A stretch of 64,000 nucleotides of DNA. It comes from Salvator merianae. Taxonomy: Eukaryota > Chordata > Lepidosauria > Squamata > Teiidae. The stretch is taken from positions 51,311,479 to 51,375,478 of the forward strand of contig QVOM02000025.1 in assembly GCA_003586115.2 (NCBI GenBank), given 5' to 3'. A program made the translations under genes and the position numbers. The notes beneath the pieces were generated by a model that saw only the letters and a list, made by a program, of their open reading frames with translations, was not told where the DNA came from and ran no database searches. Each line of letters opens with the position of its first letter. Position 1 is the stretch's first letter. Of this stretch, positions 59,411 through 64,000 are shown piece by piece.

Positions 59411-60461
59411 TAGAGTTGTGATAAGATGGGCCAGTGGAAGTGGTGGTGACCCACCAGTAAAGCAACAGGCCTCTCCTGGCCCATCATTGCTCTATCACTT
59501 GAGTACACTTCACAGCATTTTGCAGCCATGCAGCATAGTTTACAGATGCAAAGATACAGCTGATGGCTCTGTCACTGTGCTAGCAAAAGGCATCCCGCTG
59601 ACTCCCAAACCAGCACAGAAGGGAGGAAGCGCTGCCTAAGCAAGCGAATAGTGCAAAATCCTGCAATATCCTGTCTTCTGCTTTTCTGTATCTCCAGGAC
59701 AAAGTACAATTGGCAGGCATGCATAACTGTATGACATATATGCCATGCCATGGGAGTATATACCTACAGCTTTCCTAGAAAAAGTAATAATGTATGCTGT
59801 CCTTAGAAAAGGGTGTATATAAAACTCCACTTGCTTTCACAGCAAATATTTTCATCTTCCCACAGGTCAGAGTTGCACATCCCAAACCACCTTCTGTCAT
59901 AATTGACAGGTTTTAGTAAAATACATTCTAAACACTGCTAAACAACACATGCATAATATTATCTATAATGATCTTTTAGTGTGCAGCATGTTTCCTCTTA
60001 AAAAATATTTTTCCCTGCAAAATGCAGTGAAGGCATGTGTTACTATTGCCTATTATATGGATTTATGGCCTGTAGTTGACTGAATTATTCATCAGCTTAT
60101 TTTTCTATTCATTTATTAAATCTGCTGTTGTATTTTACTGGAAATTGGGTTAGTAAAGAAGTGATAAACATCTAACCTAGTTCTAATAGAACAGCATAAC
60201 ACAGTATTTAATAGTTGAAATTTTGAACAATATTCTCTGTCTTTGCTGAAAACTAATGGCTAGAAATTACAATGAAACAAACTTGAAACAGCAGGTGGGA
60301 TGTGTCATACATGGAAGCCCCTCATCTACACCATTCTGATTTAAAAGTTTATTTGTTTTAACTTACATGTGGCAGCAGACAAGCTTATTTTTGGTAAGTT
60401 ATTGAGGCGCCAAAGAAACTTCTTAAAGACGTGTATTTCCTTTCACTCAGGAGCATAAAAA
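59411..60461. other. Unassigned sequence
   Basis: 59414-59640 is GC-richer and contains no element ends. The remainder is AT-rich. No gene was recognised. Confidence 0.35.
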
Positions 60462-60464
60462 TAA

Positions 60465-60830
60465 AGCTGTTTCTGCACTTGCCTTTCTTGGACCTCCTGT
60501 GATTCCATTTCCACTGGAGTGATTCACCATCATGTGGTCCAGAATAAGGCTGCATGCCCTGGGATGGCTTTTCAGGGACAGTCCCCACACTGCTTCCAAA
60601 GCTCGTGCCAGCTTTGGAGCAGGCACCAGAAGTTCCAGGCCTTGAAGTTCCTGGACTCAGAGTCCCCAGGGGATCCATTTTGGTGGTGCAACAAAGTGCA
60701 CTGCTGAAATGGGTCCCCCAGTATACTGGAACACTTACGTGTTTACACACCCTGTAGTCTGGTTTACCACTGGCTAGATTGTTGGTAGACCTCTTTAAAT
60801 AGTTGGTAGCTATTTGGAGCTGCCTAATCC
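60465..60830. mobile_element. PIF/Harbinger-like MITE, right end lost
   Basis: Left end AGCTGTTTCTGCACTT (60465-60480), flanked by TAA. The interior TCAGAGTCCCCAGGGGATCC and GCTGAAATGGGTCCCCC segments match the 25.4- and 58.9-kb copies. No right terminus was found, so the end is approximate. Confidence 0.65.
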
Positions 60831-61936
60831 GCACTATGTTCCATCCTGTGTGAGTGGAGAGTACTAGCAGAGGGCAGGGTCTCCCTTAGACCACACCAGT
60901 ATACAAAAGGAAAAGTTGCCTAAAAATTAAAAAGTAAATCAACGCCATATAGGGGAGGTGCTTCAGCTTACAACTCCCTTCACCAACCACTACTGCTTTG
61001 AAGATTGAGCAATCGTTTACTAGAGATTCAGCAGTACACATGTAGCCTGTATTATTGGCTCTTTCCAAACAGGCTGCTGGATCACCCTATTAATGCAGAC
61101 CAGCAGAGGTCCTGCCCCTCTTTAGAATAGCCTATCCACATCAGACTAGACTATGGAGCTCCCAACCACTACTAGCTGTGGAAGCACTCTTTTTCTGCTG
61201 AATTTTGAGACTGAACTCCTGTCAAGAAGTGGTGTCATGTATTGCATCTGTGTGTTCAGTGTTGCAGTCAGTAAAAAAGCCTACCTTATTTGGCTGAGGG
61301 TGTGCATTACTGCAGGCATCTTGGCAAGTATTTGTGTGTTTCGCTGTAGCAGTGTGTGAAAAACCATTGCCTGGGTGGATGAGATTGACATCTCATGAGG
61401 AATCTATGTGTTTCAGCACTGCAGTCTGTAAAAAAAACTTGTTTGTCTTTGGGTGCACATTGCTAGAGGCATTTGGCTGATATCTGTGTATTGGTCAACC
61501 CAATGCAAGTAAATGGAATTTTCAGGTTGGCAGGTCAACTCAAAGAAAATGGGTTTGCCATAATTCTCCAATCTCTGGTTTTACATTAAAGTGAATTGCT
61601 TGACCTGTGTGGTTTCCATTTACAGACAGGTTGTTTTTTTTTGTTTTTGTTTCTGGCTGTTTTTTTTCCCCCAGATCAAATCAAGGTAAGACTGGATTTC
61701 ATAAAGGCAGAGTCCAATATCATTATAAGGCATGCTGATTTTTGGACCTGTTGGGGCTTCCTCTGGCATGTGCCAACCTTCCCAAAGGAAAAAATGTTGT
61801 TATGAAGTGTTACTTGCAATTCTGGGAGCTGGCACAGGCAAAGGGAAACCTCAAAAGGACTGAAAATGCAAATATTGCATGAAGACATCATCATGTGGCA
61901 AAAGATGGTAATGTTTGACCACACCTCCTTATGAAC
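60831..61936. other. Unassigned sequence
   Basis: No gene was recognised. Words near 61060-61140 resemble MITE interiors but have no paired ends. Confidence 0.35.
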
Positions 61937-62173
61937 AGATATATCCATGTACAGCGAAAAAAAAGGGGGGTCTCTGAGGCACCTCTGAGAAGGCTTGCTG
62001 AGGCACAGCTTAGAGAAGGCTTCAGGGTGGGATTGTTCATGCACCTCTCACCTCTCCTAAACATTGTGTGCTGGAAAAAAAATGGATTAAAGAAACTTAG
62101 GTAACATGAGTAACACACACTGTCTTTGTGAGGTGCCTCTGAGGTACCCCTTTTGTTATGCATGAACATAGCC
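61937..62173. mobile_element. MITE with GGCTATGTTCATGCA-type ends
   Basis: The right end TGCATGAACATAGCC complements GGCTATGTTCATGCA, the same type as the 25.1-kb MITE. Inside, GGTGCCTCTGAGGTACCCC on the right faces GGGGGTCTCTGAGGCACC on the left. The left terminus is decayed, and no target duplication is seen. Confidence 0.6.
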
Positions 62174-63821
62174 TAGCACTCCTAAGCATCAGCCCCTTTT
62201 CAGGGACTGTGTGGCTGGTCTGAATAATTTGAAATAGCTACTAAATTCAGTGCACTATTCATTAAAAAGTCTAGATTAAAGAATCCAGATTTTATTTTAG
62301 AGGTTTAGTGATCTTTCTGCTTCTACCATGCCAACATTACTCCTTACCTTCCTGGTGTTAGAACATTTATTTTTGACGATCATAGCTTATATTTGTAGGA
62401 GGCTCTGATTTATTTTCTTTATTCTCTAAAAGTTACTGCTACAGAGTTTTAAGGGTCTAAGAATTAGTGCAGGGGAAAAAGTAGCCCTAGACAGGGAAAT
62501 GCTGCAAACCTAAAACTGTCAAGTCAGAATTTTCATTTTGGGTTTTCTGAATGTGACATCAATGTTGGATTTAGCCTTTTCTATCTCTACTACCATCATC
62601 AGCAATAGCTCAATTCTGTAGCTAGTGACAATCCTGAGTCATCATTCTTGACATTTCAAATTTAAGAGTTTGTTTACTGCTTTTATGCTGGGGCTAAACC
62701 TATTAAGGAATAGCCACATTTATAAGGTGAATAAAACTGTTCCCATACATCCATGGGAAGATCTTTACAAGAGATAAAGTTTACCGATTGTGCTTGGATC
62801 ATACCCGATTAGATTAACTTATTTCTCTTTTGCATGTAGAAGTTGCATTATTTGAGACATAAAGATAAATAATTGATTAGAGCCTAAAGGATGAAGAGGT
62901 GGGATGATGCCTCCTGACATGGATGAATTCCAGTATTCAACAACTTAAAAGAAAAGAAACATAAAGTAAAATAATCCTCTGAAAGAGACTTCTAACAACT
63001 AAGCCACAGTAAAAATTCCTAGTGATGGATCGACCACCCTAATAAATGTCTTAAGGAAACCTTTAAATCTACTCAATAATTAACATCACTATTTTTGTTG
63101 TTCAGTTGAAATCTATGGATTTTGGAAAGTATTTGTAGCCAGTAGGGTTCCCATAAATATTTGATTGGGACTAAAGGGACCCAAGCAAACTGTACACAAG
63201 TCCTTTATAAGCATGAAGGAGAGAGATTTTTCTTTAACAAGAAAGTGTCCCTTTAAAGGTATATTATAGAATAGAGTTATCTCTCATAATTCCAGCCAAT
63301 GTCCTGGGTATCAGTGCATGAAAACTATTTCTTTCATTTGCAAGTTTTTGTTTGTTTTTGAAGGGGAACTTATCTTGCCTAGTTGTAGAAATAAATGAAC
63401 TGCAATATAAATTTAAATTAATGGATATAGTGATTACAGTGAGTGTTAACACCTACTTGCTTTATTGGCATTTCATGTCATATCTCATATCAGAAACCAT
63501 TGGCAAAATTGGTCCTTGTCATATGTGCCTAGGCAATGCACTGAGAAAATGCATGGAGAAAGTGAACAAAGCAGGGGTGTTCCCCGCTCCCTTAAATAAT
63601 ACCAGAAACTAGAGTTCTCCAAATAAGGGGTGCCTCTTCATGGAGGATGGGAAGGAGCTGACCTAGAGTCCTTCTGTCTTAGCAAGGTCTGCCAAACCAC
63701 TGTGACTTCAGGGAGCACAGTATAGCCAAATTTAGCCATTCAAAGGGTCATTGGAGGTTAAACTGAGGAAACAGAGTACTCTGAGAGTAGGAAATCTCCT
63801 ATAAGGTCACTAAGTCCTAAG
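62174..63821. other. AT-rich unassigned sequence
   Basis: No gene or repeat was recognised. The short plus-strand frame at 63352-63612 has no family resemblance. Confidence 0.4.
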
Positions 63822-64000
63822 AACATATGAACATAAGAGGAGCCTTGCTGGATCAGGCCACAGCCCATCTAGTCCAGCATTCTGCTTCATACAATGGCCC
63901 ACCAATTGCTTCTGGGCATTCTCAAGCAGAACATAAAGGCAAAACCTTCATCTGCTCTTCTCACCCCGCAAATGGTTTTACAGACATCCTGCTTGTCTTT
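63822..64000 (-). mobile_element. CR1/L3-like LINE 3' end, cut by the window edge
   Basis: GAACATAAGAGGAGCC, TGGATCAGGCC, CATCTAGTCCAGCATTCTG and TTCTGGGCATTCTCAAGCAG match the 26.99-kb copy almost base for base. The element lies on the minus strand with its 3' end at about 63822, and its coding part would lie beyond position 64000. Confidence 0.9.

Noticed and set aside
59414..59640. GC-richer stretch considered as an exon of a host gene
   Set aside because: The 110-codon frame overlaps the end of a MITE, no domain is recognisable, and no convincing splice sites flank it.
60385..60834. 149-codon minus-strand open frame
   Set aside because: It covers a PIF/Harbinger-like MITE copy, and the pro/gly/ser-rich translation is that of repeat sequence.

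Overview
This window looks like non-coding nuclear DNA of a sauropsid vertebrate, most likely a squamate reptile (the lineage is an inference). It is AT-rich and has long stretches without open reading frames. Its interspersed repeats are the mixture typical of lizard and snake genomes: CR1/L3-type LINEs, L2-like LINEs, an R4/Dong-like LINE with a restriction-like endonuclease, hAT elements, and many short terminal-inverted-repeat (TIR) DNA transposons. I found no convincing host exon, tRNA, rRNA or promoter. Apart from LINE remnants, the open frames longer than 60 codons lie in microsatellites, transposons or unrecognised sequence, and none resembles a known protein family. The window is probably intergenic or deep intronic.

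Layout: 0-10 kb holds a MITE cut by the window edge, a GAAA microsatellite, a CR1 3' tip, a hAT-like remnant, and MITEs at 3.96, 5.07 and 7.62 kb. From 10 to 25 kb there are L2-like tails, a homeodomain-site-rich AT block, a decayed R4-like LINE (13.5-14.7 kb, minus strand), L2-like coding debris (20.1-20.5 kb) and several MITEs. From 25 to 45 kb there are two more MITEs, a CR1/L3-like LINE with recognisable reverse transcriptase (27.0-28.0 kb, minus strand), a long L2-like 3' region (37.0-37.9 kb) and further MITEs. From 51 to 57 kb there is a nest of transposons inside transposons. The window ends in another CR1/L3-like 3' end that runs off the edge.

The most striking signal is a set of related non-autonomous DNA transposons that account for much of the repeat content. 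Their ends read GGGCCTKTYYRCACTT or GGCTRCATTC-like. Several copies are flanked by exact 3-bp duplications (TTA, TTT, ATA, TAG, ATC, AAA, TGG), which points to the PIF/Harbinger superfamily. Three clean nested insertions between 51 and 56 kb give their relative age. Two long foldbacks (about 225 and 140 bp) lie inside these elements. Between the transposons are several AT-rich, repeat-free blocks with dense TTAATTAA/CATTAAT-like words, which are candidates for conserved enhancers. I did not find a previously undescribed gene system.
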